From Glutamicibacter sp002979865 (GTDB lineage: Bacteria; Actinomycetota; Actinomycetes; Actinomycetales; Micrococcaceae): a stretch of 64,000 nucleotides of DNA. The stretch is from NCBI RefSeq assembly GCF_050030965.1, contig NZ_CP188297.1:434001-498000 (forward strand), given 5' to 3'. The notes under the pieces were generated by a model. That model saw only the letters and a program-made list of their open reading frames with translations. It was not told the DNA's origin and did no database searches. Shown one piece after another: positions 8,673 through 17,526 of this stretch (positions are counted from its first letter, which is position 1; each line of letters opens with the position of its first letter). The position numbers and the translations under genes are program-made.

Positions 8673-9698
8673 TTGAACGGCAATGCCACCTTTAAGCACC
8701 ACAACGTTGCGCTTTTATCAGTGAACAGCGTCCTCGCACCCGAGGTGGTGAGCTCTGCAGAATTCGACGAGCGACTTGCTCCTAGCCTGAAACGCCTTCG
8801 CCTGTCCAAGAAGCTTCTGGAACGAGTTTCCGGGGTCAAGGAACGCCGCTGGTGGTCCGATGGCGTTGAATTCGACGACGCTGCAATTCTTGCCGGCAAG
8901 AAGGCGCTGGCCCAGGCCGGTGTCGATGCCAGCGAAATCGGCCTGCTGATCAACACTTCGGTCACCCGCCGCAACTTGGAGCCGTCGGTGGCTTCCAAGG
9001 TGCACAACGGCTTGGGCTTGCCATCCTCCGCCATGAATTTCGACGTGGCCAACGCCTGCCTCGGCTTCGTCAACGGCATGAGCCTGGCAGCGAACATGAT
9101 CGACTCCGGCCAGATCAAGTACGCCCTGATTGTTGCCGGCGAAGATGCCAAGCCAACCCAGGAAACCACTTTCCAGCGGCTGAACGCTGAAACTTCCACG
9201 CGCGATGACTACATGCGTGAATTCGCCACGCTGACCTTGGGTTCCGGCGCCGCCGCTGCGGTCATTGGCCCAGCGGATGCGCACCCGGAAGCGCACCGCA
9301 TCGTCGGCGGCGTATCGCGTGCCGGCACCGAGCACCACGAGCTGTGTGTCGGCGGACCCTCGGGCATGTACACGGACACGAAGGGCTTGCTGGATAACGG
9401 CCTCGAACTGGTCGTGGATGCCTGGGATGAAGCCCATCAATCCGGTTGGAATTGGAAGTCCATGGACCGCTACGTGACCCATCAGGTTTCCAAGTCCTAC
9501 ACCAATGCCATTATCAAGGCCGTCGGCCTGGTCAAGGACCGCGTGCCAATCACTTTCTCCAAGTGGGGCAATGTCGGACCGGCTTCCCTGCCCATGACCC
9601 TGTCCCAAGAAGCCGACTCGCTGAAGAAGGGCGACCGGGTGCTGTGCATGGGCGTCGGTTCCGGCCTGAACACCGCGATGATGGAGATTGCCTGGTGA
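8673..9698 (+). CDS. oleA: OleA, thiolase-fold enzyme for head-to-head condensation of fatty acyl-CoAs
   Basis: A 341-residue thiolase-fold enzyme, first step of long-chain olefin biosynthesis: it condenses two acyl-CoAs into a beta-keto acid. The catalytic Cys129 (DVANACLGFVNG), His270 (YVTHQVSKS) and Asn300 (KWGNVGPAS) are all present. OleA identity rather than FabH is supported by the R-x-W-W motif after residue 57 (KERRWW), the length, and above all the next two genes. The start is a TTG with AAGG upstream. The stop codon overlaps the GTG start of oleBC by one nucleotide step (GTGA), so translation is probably coupled. Confidence 0.95.
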   Translation: MNGNATFKHHNVALLSVNSVLAPEVVSSAEFDERLAPSLKRLRLSKKLLERVSGVKERRWWSDGVEFDDAAILAGKKALAQAGVDASEIGLLINTSVTRRNLEPSVASKVHNGLGLPSSAMNFDVANACLGFVNGMSLAANMIDSGQIKYALIVAGEDAKPTQETTFQRLNAETSTRDDYMREFATLTLGSGAAAAVIGPADAHPEAHRIVGGVSRAGTEHHELCVGGPSGMYTDTKGLLDNGLELVVDAWDEAHQSGWNWKSMDRYVTHQVSKSYTNAIIKAVGLVKDRVPITFSKWGNVGPASLPMTLSQEADSLKKGDRVLCMGVGSGLNTAMMEIAW

Positions 9699-12283
9699 CC
9701 GAGCTTTTCCCCGGTGTAGATGCCATTTATTCGAAGTATCTGGAAGTACCGTCCACGTCGCAGGTGGACTCCCCGGGCACTAGGCACCGGTGGCACGTCC
9801 TGGATAACAACGAAGAACTGAAGCAACGCGGAATTGAGCCGGCCGGCACCTTGCTCTGCGTGCACGGCAACCCCACCTGGTCCTACCTCTGGCGCAGCCT
9901 GCTGAACCATGTGTCCGAGCACGGGCTGCCGTGGCGAGTGGTGGCAGTGGACCAGCTGGACATGGGCTTCTCCGAGCGCAGCGGCAAGTTCCGCCGCCTG
10001 GCCGACCGCGTCAACGATCTCGGCGATCTGACTGGCGCACTGGGGCTGACCGGCAAAATTACCACCGTGGGCCATGACTGGGGCGGCATCATCTCCCTGG
10101 GCTGGGCCGTTTCCCACCCGGACCAGCTGGAGAACGTGGTGTTGACCAACACCGCAATCCACACTGCAGGCTTCGAGCTTCCCGCCGCGCTGAAACTCGC
10201 GTCCCATCCCGCGGTGCACGGTTGGGGCACCAAGACTTCCCCTGCCTTCTTGCAGGTAACCCACTCGTTGGCGCAGCCGGCCTTGGCCCCGGATATCCGC
10301 AAGGCCTTCATGGCCCCGTACACCAACGCTGAAAAGCGCGAGGGCGTAGCCAACTTTGTCGCCGATATCCCGTTCTCCCAGGATCACCCAAGCCGTCCGG
10401 CCTTGGACGAGATCTCGGAAGCAGTGCGCTCCTTGAAGGTCCCGGCCCTGATGCTCTGGGGACCCAAGGACCCGGTCTTCTCCGACCGCTACCTGCGCGA
10501 TTTGATGTCGCGCCTGCCCCACGCCCAGGTACACCGCTTTGAAGGCTCCAGCCATTTGGTGGGCGAAGACAACGATATTGCCACCCCGATCTTCCAGTGG
10601 CTTGCCGGCGAGAAGAGTTCCAAGAACACCTCGCGTGCCCAATCCCTGGGCGAATACCGTCCGATGCTTGCCGAACTCGATTCGCGCACCGAGGACCAAT
10701 CGGCCGCGGTGGTGGACATCAATCCTGCGCGATCGCTGTCCTGGGCCGAACTGGGGCAGCGCGTGAATGCCCTGGCCGCAGGATTGCGGCAGATCGGAGT
10801 GGAGGCCGGCGACCGGGTGAACCTGCTGGTTCCACCGGGAATTGAACTGACCACCCTGATCTACGCCTGCCTGCGCCTGGGTGCGGTCATTGTGGTGGCC
10901 GATGCCGGCCTTGGCACCAAGGGCATGGGACGAGCCATCAAGGGTGCTGGCCCGAGCTACCTGATTGGCATCGACCGTGCGCTCACCGGTGCGCGGCTGT
11001 TCGGCTGGCCGGGAACCAGGATTGCCGCTGGAGACCTGCCTGCTGCGAAGCGCAAGCTGCTGGGGGTAGCCCATACCCTGCCCGAGCTCTATGAAGCCGG
11101 CAGCCAGGCCGCTTCCGGGTCCCGGGTTTTCGAGCCATCCGATCCGGATGCCGATGCGGCGCTCCTGTTCACCTCCGGCTCCACCGGTCCGGCCAAGGGA
11201 GTGGTGTACACGCATCGCGAACTGGCCGCCATGCGCGATACCCTGCGTGAAACCTACAACCTCAAGGCCGGCTCTGCGCTGGTGGCAGGCTTCGCGCCGT
11301 TCGCGCTGCTGGGCCCTGCTTTGGGTGCCACCTCGGTCACCCCGGACATGGACGTCACCGCACCGCGGACCTTGACTGCCGCTGCGTTGGCAGACGCCGC
11401 CCTCGCGGTGGATGCAACCACCGTCTTCGCCTCCCCCGCCGCGCTGGCTAATGTCCTGGAAACCCAGGATGCGCTGAACCAGGCTCAGCGGGAAACCTTG
11501 GAAGGCGTCTCGCTGATGCTGTCCGCCGGCGCCCCGATTCCCGAGCATCTGCTGGCCAAGGTGCAGGATCTGGTTCCCAATGCCCGGGTCCACACCCCGT
11601 ACGGCATGACCGAGGCCTTGCCAGTCACCGATATCGACTTGGCCGGCATCCGCGCTGCCGGAGCGGGCAATGGCGTGTGCGTGGGCACCGCAGTCGCCGG
11701 AGCCACCGTTGCCATCGCGCCGATTGACGCCCTGGGCGTGGCCGGAGACAAGCCGGAATACACCCCGAATGCCACCGGCGAAATCCTGGTCCGCGCCCCG
11801 CACGTCAAGGACCGCTACGACCGGCTGTGGATCACCGAACAGCTCAGCGTCTCCATCCCCGGCTGGCATCGCACCGGCGATGTCGGGCATCTGGATGAGG
11901 CCGGACGCCTGTGGGTCGAAGGACGCCTTGGCCACGTGCTGCGCACCGCCAAGGGCGCTATTACCCCGGTAGCCGCCGAGCACGCTGTCGAGTCGGTTGC
12001 TGGCGCTGGCCGTGCCGCGCTGGTCGGCGTGGGACCTGACGGAACCCAGGCCGCGGTGGTCGTCATGGAAACGGTGCCCGCGGCCCGCAAATCCGGTCCG
12101 GCCGCCAGCGATCTGGCCCGCCAGGTTCGCGCCGCGGTCGCGGCCACTGGCACCGAGGTGGCAGCGGTCCTGGTAGTCCCAAGCCTGCCCACCGATATCC
12201 GGCACAACTCCAAGATTGACCGGGCCGCGCTCGCCCACTGGGCTGCCGCGGCCCTCGCAGGTGGAAGGATCCGCAATCCGTGA
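9695..12283 (+). CDS. oleBC: OleBC fusion: beta-lactone decarboxylase plus beta-lactone synthetase
   Basis: An 862-residue two-domain enzyme. Residues 1-310 are an alpha/beta hydrolase of the haloalkane-dehalogenase type, with the oxyanion region HGNPTW (58-63) and the nucleophile Asp128 in GHDWGG; OleB converts a beta-lactone to an alkene and CO2. From about residue 325 an AMP-binding ligase domain follows, with LLFTSGSTGPAKGVVYTH near 489-506 and the TPYGMTE motif; OleC closes a beta-hydroxy acid to the beta-lactone. Fusion of the two is known from Micrococcus and relatives and would channel the lactone. The start is GTG at 9695, overlapping the oleA stop. The end overlaps the oleD start in the same GTGA manner. 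Confidence 0.95.
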   Translation: MTELFPGVDAIYSKYLEVPSTSQVDSPGTRHRWHVLDNNEELKQRGIEPAGTLLCVHGNPTWSYLWRSLLNHVSEHGLPWRVVAVDQLDMGFSERSGKFRRLADRVNDLGDLTGALGLTGKITTVGHDWGGIISLGWAVSHPDQLENVVLTNTAIHTAGFELPAALKLASHPAVHGWGTKTSPAFLQVTHSLAQPALAPDIRKAFMAPYTNAEKREGVANFVADIPFSQDHPSRPALDEISEAVRSLKVPALMLWGPKDPVFSDRYLRDLMSRLPHAQVHRFEGSSHLVGEDNDIATPIFQWLAGEKSSKNTSRAQSLGEYRPMLAELDSRTEDQSAAVVDINPARSLSWAELGQRVNALAAGLRQIGVEAGDRVNLLVPPGIELTTLIYACLRLGAVIVVADAGLGTKGMGRAIKGAGPSYLIGIDRALTGARLFGWPGTRIAAGDLPAAKRKLLGVAHTLPELYEAGSQAASGSRVFEPSDPDADAALLFTSGSTGPAKGVVYTHRELAAMRDTLRETYNLKAGSALVAGFAPFALLGPALGATSVTPDMDVTAPRTLTAAALADAALAVDATTVFASPAALANVLETQDALNQAQRETLEGVSLMLSAGAPIPEHLLAKVQDLVPNARVHTPYGMTEALPVTDIDLAGIRAAGAGNGVCVGTAVAGATVAIAPIDALGVAGDKPEYTPNATGEILVRAPHVKDRYDRLWITEQLSVSIPGWHRTGDVGHLDEAGRLWVEGRLGHVLRTAKGAITPVAAEHAVESVAGAGRAALVGVGPDGTQAAVVVMETVPAARKSGPAASDLARQVRAAVAATGTEVAAVLVVPSLPTDIRHNSKIDRAALAHWAAAALAGGRIRNP

Positions 12284-13287
12284 GCCCATCGAAAAATGAA
12301 GACGCTGCCCGTCGCGTTCTGGTCACCGGAGCCAGTGGCATGCTGGGTGGCGCTGTAGCCCAGCTATTGCGAGACAAGGGCCACCATGTGCGCACCTTCC
12401 AGCGCGGCAGCTCGGCATCAGCCATCGATGAAGTCCGCGGCTCGCTCACGGATCCGCAGGCTGTCGCCGCGGCCGTGGAGTCCATGGACGCGGTCATCCA
12501 CCTGGCAGCCAAGGTCTCCTTCACCGGTGCATGGGAAGACTTCGCCGCCACCAATATCGCGGGAACCAGCAATCTGCTCGAAGCGTCCAAGCGCGCAGGA
12601 ATCAGGGATTTCGTGTTCGTCTCTTCCCCTTCCGTGGCGCACTTCGGCGATTCGCTGGCGGGCGCCGGTGCGGGTGAGGCCGATCCGGCCAAGGCGCATG
12701 GATTCTATGCACGCTCCAAGGCAGCGGCCGAGCTCAATGCCCTGGGCGCCGATTCGCCAGCACTTCGCGTCACCGCCATCCGCCCGCACGTTGTGTGGGG
12801 GCCCGGCGATACCCAGCTGGTGGAACGCGTCATCCAGCGGGCCAAGGCCGGACGGCTGCCCCTGCTGGACCAGGGCGCAGCACTGATCGACACCACCTAT
12901 ATCGACAATGCCGCTGCGGCGATTGTCCGCGGCCTGGAACGCATGGACCACGCCCACGGGCGAGCCCTGGTGGTCACCAATGGCGAACCTCGGCCGGTGG
13001 GCGAGCTGATCGCCGGCATTTGCAAGGCTGGCGGCGCCCCGGCTCCGAAGCTCAACGTTCCGGGCTGGCTGGCCCGTGCGGCCGGTTCGGTGATCGAGAA
13101 GTTGTGGTTGGCAGCCGGTTCGCGCAACTTGGTTCATGATGAGCCGCCGATGACCCGTTTCCTGGCCGAGCAGCTGTCTACCGCGCATTGGTTCGACCAG
13201 CGCGAAACCCATGAAGTCCTGGACTGGAAACCTGCGGTAGGCATTGACGAGGGTCTGGAGAAGCTGGCGGAGCACTACCGGCGGTGA
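12280..13287 (+). CDS. oleD: OleD, NADPH-dependent 2-alkyl-3-ketoacid reductase
   Basis: A 335-residue extended short-chain dehydrogenase that reduces the OleA product to the beta-hydroxy acid used by the OleC domain. The Rossmann motif TGASGMLGG lies at 16-24 and the catalytic Tyr143-x-x-x-Lys147 in FYARSK. It belongs to the 3-beta-hydroxysteroid dehydrogenase-like branch. The GTG start at 12280 overlaps the oleBC stop by four bases. Gene order A-BC-D is a complete olefin pathway, and a perfect palindrome follows four bases after the stop. Confidence 0.95.
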   Translation: MSPSKNEDAARRVLVTGASGMLGGAVAQLLRDKGHHVRTFQRGSSASAIDEVRGSLTDPQAVAAAVESMDAVIHLAAKVSFTGAWEDFAATNIAGTSNLLEASKRAGIRDFVFVSSPSVAHFGDSLAGAGAGEADPAKAHGFYARSKAAAELNALGADSPALRVTAIRPHVVWGPGDTQLVERVIQRAKAGRLPLLDQGAALIDTTYIDNAAAAIVRGLERMDHAHGRALVVTNGEPRPVGELIAGICKAGGAPAPKLNVPGWLARAAGSVIEKLWLAAGSRNLVHDEPPMTRFLAEQLSTAHWFDQRETHEVLDWKPAVGIDEGLEKLAEHYRR

Positions 13288-13290
13288 GCA

Positions 13291-13314
13291 AGCTTTTCCT
13301 CCGGAGGAAAAGCT
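13291..13314 (+). terminator. palindrome ending the ole operon
   Basis: A perfect 24-base inverted repeat without a spacer (12 plus 12, centred on CCGG) just after the oleD stop. The arms are AGCTTTTCCTCC and its complement. It also lies directly before the convergent gene ending at 13320, so it may serve both strands. Confidence 0.75.
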
Positions 13315-13319
13315 CCAGC

Positions 13320-14414
13320 TCAATAGGATTGCTGCGATCCAAAGCTTGTAAAAATCCTTAGCGCATTGACGACGCGTTGCACCGAATCCGGGGGAATCTG
13401 CGAGAGCGGAACGTTAGGCTTTCGACTGGCAAAGCTGCTGCGCCGCAGGCTCCTTCCGACCTCTTCCAGTCCTGGGATTCCAATCAGCTCATTCAAGAAG
13501 AATTCTCTGGCCTCAGATTCAGGCGCTTCTTCGAGTGGCAACTGGGAAACAGGCTTGAAATTGAATTCCAGGGACAGCCCTTGCACACTGAAATAGAATA
13601 TCGATACGGTGCCAAGCCGAGTTCCCATTGAATCGAAAATGGGAATCGTGCCCGCGGGGTATTTTGACCTCGACCCTAGGAATGGCAATTCCGACTTGAG
13701 CGCAGAATTAATCAGTTCGTCGAACGCTTCCAGGCTTTGCCTGTCACTCTCAAGAAGCCAGGAGCGGATGCTGCTTGCTTCCCACCGGGTGGTCTGGCGA
13801 TTCTCCGGTGTTGATTTCGCATTGGCCAATTCTTCGCCGAATACGTGAGGCAACAGGAGTTCAAGCTCCCCATGCCGCCTCCGGGCATATTCGACTGCAA
13901 CGATCGATGTCCCTGGGCCGGCCATCATATTCAAGTATTCAACCATGAGTCTCAACTGGGCATTGATTGCATCGACCGCTAGCACGATTCGAAAATTTCC
14001 CTGCGTCAGGTTCAGCGCAAGGGACTCTTTCAGTGTCGTCGCCGTCTCAGTATTTTCATCCCAAAGCGGCGTGGAAGAACGGTCTCTCCAGCGCTGCGCA
14101 AATTCGTCGACGTCCATCTTCCATAGACGCGAGGCATAGTCGAACATCTGGCCAACGATTTCACGCCTGATCTGCGGATTAGACGCCAACTTGCATTCGA
14201 CGAGGGTGACTTCCCCTCCGGCATCCACCACGACAATATCTGCGGGGCCGACCTCGGACTGGAATTCGCGACAGGCTTTCGCTTCGGAACTCACGCCTGG
14301 AATCAGTTCCGGGTGGTTCGCAAGGATCTCCTGTAATTCTGATTCCAAGGCATACCCAATTTTTTGGGGTTCAAACCATGCCCCGTCATCTTGCCGGACC
14401 AATATGCTCGCCAT
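13320..14414 (-). CDS. PD-(D/E)XK nuclease-like protein of unknown role
   Basis: A 364-residue protein starting MASILVRQDDGAWFEP at ATG 14414 with AAAGGAG nine bases upstream. Residues 25-120 have the restriction-endonuclease-like core: EFQSEVGPADIVVVDAGG, then VTLVECKLASNPQIRREIVG with the E-x-K pair, then GQMFDYAS. This resembles the DUF91/NucS-type catalytic core, though the rest differs from NucS. The remainder (about 120-364) is unrecognised, with beta-rich and acidic parts. It could be a DNA-processing or defence protein, or a non-catalytic relative. It stands alone, convergent with the ole operon and divergent from pheA. Confidence 0.75.
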   Translation of the reverse strand: MASILVRQDDGAWFEPQKIGYALESELQEILANHPELIPGVSSEAKACREFQSEVGPADIVVVDAGGEVTLVECKLASNPQIRREIVGQMFDYASRLWKMDVDEFAQRWRDRSSTPLWDENTETATTLKESLALNLTQGNFRIVLAVDAINAQLRLMVEYLNMMAGPGTSIVAVEYARRRHGELELLLPHVFGEELANAKSTPENRQTTRWEASSIRSWLLESDRQSLEAFDELINSALKSELPFLGSRSKYPAGTIPIFDSMGTRLGTVSIFYFSVQGLSLEFNFKPVSQLPLEEAPESEAREFFLNELIGIPGLEEVGRSLRRSSFASRKPNVPLSQIPPDSVQRVVNALRIFTSFGSQQSY

Positions 14415-14670
14415 GGTTGATGCTCCTTTGCACTGTGGTCTACAGCATAACGACCGCAATTGGCCCAGGAGCAGAGGAACGGAACTATGTTCGCGTGAAA
14501 ATTCGTCGCCGATCCGCATACCTTGCCGTAATTCATCAGCACTCCAAGCTCCGTTCGGCAAGGGGCGCAAGCATCGTCAGGTGTCGCGCCCTCGACGTCC
14601 AGAAGCCCCGTCCCCGCAACCTTGACACAAGTTCTTCATCAGGAAAGGGGCACTGGGTTATGTTGATTCA

Positions 14671-15531
14671 ATGCGCAACAAGATTTCCTATCAGGGCGAA
14701 GCCGGTTCCAATTCCAATATGGCTTGCACAGAACTTTTTCCCGATATGGAAGCCGTGCCCTGCGCCAGCTTCGAGGATGCTTTCGCCCTGGTTGAAAACG
14801 GCGAAGCTGAGTTGGCCATGATCCCCATCGAGAATTCGCTGGCCGGACGCGTTGCCGATATCCACGTCCTGCTGCCCGAATCGCAGCTGCAGATCGTGGC
14901 CGAGCACTACCTGCGAATCCGATTCGATCTGCTGGGGCTGCCAGGCAGCACCATTTCGGGCGCTACTGAAGTGCACAGCCACATCCATGCGCTGGGCCAG
15001 TGCCGCAAGATCATTCGCGAGCATCAGCTCACTCCGATCATTGCTGGGGATACCGCAGGTTCCGCGCGCGAGGTGCGCGATTGGAATGATCCCACCAAGC
15101 TGTCCTTGGCGCCACCTCTGGCAGCAGAACTCTATGGCTTGGAAGCGCTGGCTACAGGGGTGGAGGATGACCAGACCAATACAACTCGTTTCGTTGTACT
15201 TGCACGCCGGCAGGATCTCCCGAGTCGCTCCACCATGCCAGAATCCGTGATCACCACATTGGTCTTCCAGGCTCGCAACGTTCCTAGTGCGCTGTACAAG
15301 GCCCTGGGCGGTTTCGCTACCAACGGCGTGAACCTCACCCGCTTGGAAAGCTACATGGTGGGTTCCGGCTTCGCGGCCACAACTTTCATGGTTGATATCG
15401 AAGGACACCCCGACGATCTTCCGGTACGCCGAGCCCTGGAGGAGCTGGACTTCTTCACCTGGGAAATCAAGATCCTCGGCTCCTATCCGGCCAGCGAGCA
15501 CCGACAGAATACTGTAGCGTCCTTCGTTTGA
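14671..15531 (+). CDS. pheA: prephenate dehydratase
   Basis: A 286-residue enzyme converting prephenate to phenylpyruvate in phenylalanine synthesis. The periplasmic-binding-like catalytic domain opens ISYQGEAGSNSNMA and carries the substrate motif NTTRFVVL near residue 171-178. A C-terminal ACT domain for phenylalanine feedback follows (SALYKALGGFATNGVNLTRL ES motif region, about 197-270). Length is normal for the actinobacterial monofunctional enzyme, without a chorismate mutase domain. The ATG at 14671 has only a distant purine-rich stretch upstream, so initiation may be weak or leaderless. Single gene. Confidence 0.95.
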   Translation: MRNKISYQGEAGSNSNMACTELFPDMEAVPCASFEDAFALVENGEAELAMIPIENSLAGRVADIHVLLPESQLQIVAEHYLRIRFDLLGLPGSTISGATEVHSHIHALGQCRKIIREHQLTPIIAGDTAGSAREVRDWNDPTKLSLAPPLAAELYGLEALATGVEDDQTNTTRFVVLARRQDLPSRSTMPESVITTLVFQARNVPSALYKALGGFATNGVNLTRLESYMVGSGFAATTFMVDIEGHPDDLPVRRALEELDFFTWEIKILGSYPASEHRQNTVASFV

Positions 15532-15827
15532 TCCCTGGAGCTAATTCCTCCGGACAGGTCCCGGCACCGCGACGAAGCTACTGGACCCTTCAGCCCTGCC
15601 ACAGCTCCCCTTTCAACGACATGATTACGCGCGGTTTTCAACGTTGCGCCCCTGTATTTTCAGACTCTCGCAAAAGTTCCAGCACCCGCATTCCGCTGTG
15701 CAGCTGATCCGGGTTCCATCGGGGCTGCACCACAGCGTTCCCTTCTGCTCTGTACCAACTCCTGACCACCCTCTTTGGCATTCGATTGCACGCTATTCTT
15801 CCGGCTGACTCATTCCGAAAATACCCA
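15532..15827. other. intergenic region after pheA, nothing recognised
   Basis: About 300 bases, richer in A and T than the flanking genes. A 94-codon minus-strand frame (15638-15922) exists but has no plausible start and reads across the promoter described next. I see no gene. Confidence 0.5.
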
Positions 15828-15856
15828 CTGACCTCTGCATTCAAGATCCATATAAT
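15828..15856 (+). promoter_or_regulatory. sigma-70-type promoter for the trimethylamine monooxygenase gene
   Basis: CTGACC at 15828-15833 and a perfect TATAAT at 15851-15856, separated by 17 bases. Transcription would begin near 15863 and give a leader of about 185 bases before the TTG start at 16048. Confidence 0.6.
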
Positions 15857-16003
15857 TGACGGCTGGTAGAATGGGGATTTATAGCCTGTGCCTATGGAAG
15901 GTTTGCATATAGAAATCTGCACCTCCCGTCCGCACGGCTAGAGAACTGGTTTAGAGCACATTTGTTGTAACGCGCGGCCAAATATCCCGGATTCCGGTAC
16001 TGC

Positions 16004-16035
16004 GGCCTGCGCGAGATTTTCAAGGCTTACAGGCC
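16004..16035 (+). promoter_or_regulatory. leader stem next to the tmm ribosome binding site
   Basis: GGCCTG at 16004-16009 can pair with CAGGCC at 16030-16035, directly beside the GGAGAGG binding site of the next gene. It could modulate translation. The stem is only six base pairs. Confidence 0.3.
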
Positions 16036-16047
16036 GGAGAGGAACGC

Positions 16048-17442
16048 TTGACTCAACGCGTCGCAATCATTGGAGCAGGACCCAGCGGCATCGCCCAGCT
16101 GCGGGCTTTCAATTCTGCCAAGAAAACAGGGCAAGATATCCCAGAAATCGTCTGCTTCGAAAAGCAGGATGATTGGGGAGGCCAGTGGAACTACAACTGG
16201 CGCTCCGGGATCGACAAATACGGCGAACCAGTGCACTCGAGCATGTACCGCAATCTCTGGTCCAATGGCCCGAAGGAAGCCCTGGAATTCGCCGAGTACA
16301 CCTTCGATGAGCATTTCGGCGGGCCGATTTCGTCTTATCCGCCACGAGCCGTGCTCTGGGATTACATCAATGGCCGCGCAGAGAAATCCGATATAAAGAA
16401 GTACGTGCGCTTTGCCACCGTGGTCCGCTGGGTAGATTACAACGAAAGCACCGAGCTCTTCACCGTCACCACCGAAGATCTGAAAACCGGCAAGACTGCG
16501 TCCAGCGACTTCACCCATGTCGTGGTCGGAACCGGCCACTTCAGTTTCCCTAACGTTCCTGAATTCGCAGGAATAGGCACTTTCCCCGGCGAGCTCATGC
16601 ATGCCCACGATTTCCGTGGAGCCGAGCGCTTCGCCGGCAAGGACATCCTGCTCATCGGCGCCAGCTACTCTGCCGAGGACATCGGCGTCCAGTCCTTCAA
16701 GATGGGTGCGCGCTCGGTCACCTACAGCTACCGCACCGCACCGATGGGCTTCGACTGGCCCCAGGGCATTGAGGAGCTTCCGCTCATCGATCGCTTCGAA
16801 GGGTCCACGGCCCATTTCAGCAATGGCGTGTCACGCAAGTTCGATGCGGTAATCCTGTGCACCGGCTACCTCCACCATTACCCGTTCTTGCCCTCCGGGT
16901 TGGCTCTGGACTCGCCGAACAACGTCTATCCGGATACCTTGTACCGCGGTGTCGCATCCGAGAACAACAACAAGCTGTATTACCTGGGCGCCCAGGACCA
17001 GTGGTTCACCTTCAACATGTTCGATGCCCAAGCATGGTACGTCCGTGATCTGATTACCGGGAAGGCTTCGATCCCCGCAGCGGGCGACCAGCGGACCAGC
17101 ATCGATGCGTGGTTGAAGCGTTTTAATGCCATTGAAACCGCTGAAGACGAAGTGAAGTTCCAGGCCGACTACATTCGCGATCTCATCGAGCAGACCGATT
17201 ACCCCATGTTCGATCTGGATGAGGTCACCCGTACCTTCATGGCGTGGAAGAACGACAAGAAGAAAAACATCATGACCTACCGGGACAAGGTTTATCCTTC
17301 GGTCATGACCGGTACCATGGCAGCCACGCACCATACGCCGTGGCTCAGCGAATTGGACGATAGCCTGGAACGCTACATGGCTCCCGTTCCGTCCGAAAGC
17401 GTGGAAGACTTGGCCGCCACTGAAAAGGCCACGTCAAAGTAG
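16048..17442 (+). CDS. tmm: trimethylamine monooxygenase (bacterial FMO)
   Basis: A 464-residue class B flavin monooxygenase that oxidises trimethylamine to its N-oxide with NADPH and O2. The FAD motif GAGPSG lies at 9-14, the FMO fingerprint FPGELMHAHDF near 177-187, the NADPH motif LIGASYSAED near 202-211, and CTGYLHHYPF later. Stretches such as KQDDWGGQWNYNWRSG, SSMYRNLWSNGPKEALEF and QDQWFTFNMFDAQAWY closely resemble the characterised marine Tmm enzymes, which is why I name it Tmm rather than a general FMO. The start is TTG 16048 with GGAGAGG. No TMAO demethylase, or gamma-glutamylmethylamide pathway, lies beside it. Confidence 0.88.
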   Translation: MTQRVAIIGAGPSGIAQLRAFNSAKKTGQDIPEIVCFEKQDDWGGQWNYNWRSGIDKYGEPVHSSMYRNLWSNGPKEALEFAEYTFDEHFGGPISSYPPRAVLWDYINGRAEKSDIKKYVRFATVVRWVDYNESTELFTVTTEDLKTGKTASSDFTHVVVGTGHFSFPNVPEFAGIGTFPGELMHAHDFRGAERFAGKDILLIGASYSAEDIGVQSFKMGARSVTYSYRTAPMGFDWPQGIEELPLIDRFEGSTAHFSNGVSRKFDAVILCTGYLHHYPFLPSGLALDSPNNVYPDTLYRGVASENNNKLYYLGAQDQWFTFNMFDAQAWYVRDLITGKASIPAAGDQRTSIDAWLKRFNAIETAEDEVKFQADYIRDLIEQTDYPMFDLDEVTRTFMAWKNDKKKNIMTYRDKVYPSVMTGTMAATHHTPWLSELDDSLERYMAPVPSESVEDLAATEKATSK

Positions 17443-17458
17443 CGCTGAGCAGAACCGC

Positions 17459-17496
17459 GCACTGTGGCTGCGTGCTTTTGGACGCAGCCACAGTGC
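17459..17496. terminator. bidirectional terminator between tmm and the response regulator
   Basis: A perfect 15-base stem (17459-17473 with 17482-17496) around an 8-base T-rich loop, 16 bases after the tmm stop and 30 bases before the end of the convergent response regulator gene. Confidence 0.8.
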
Positions 17497-17526
17497 TTCC
17501 TGATCTGCAAAACCCAAGTTCCGGGG

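Noticed and set aside
9497..12289. 930-codon minus-strand frame over oleBC
   Set aside because: Reverse-frame shadow of the OleBC coding sequence; low-complexity Gly/Gln/His content and no domain.
15638..15922. 94-codon minus-strand frame
   Set aside because: It runs through a near-consensus promoter for tmm, lacks a binding site and shows no family features.
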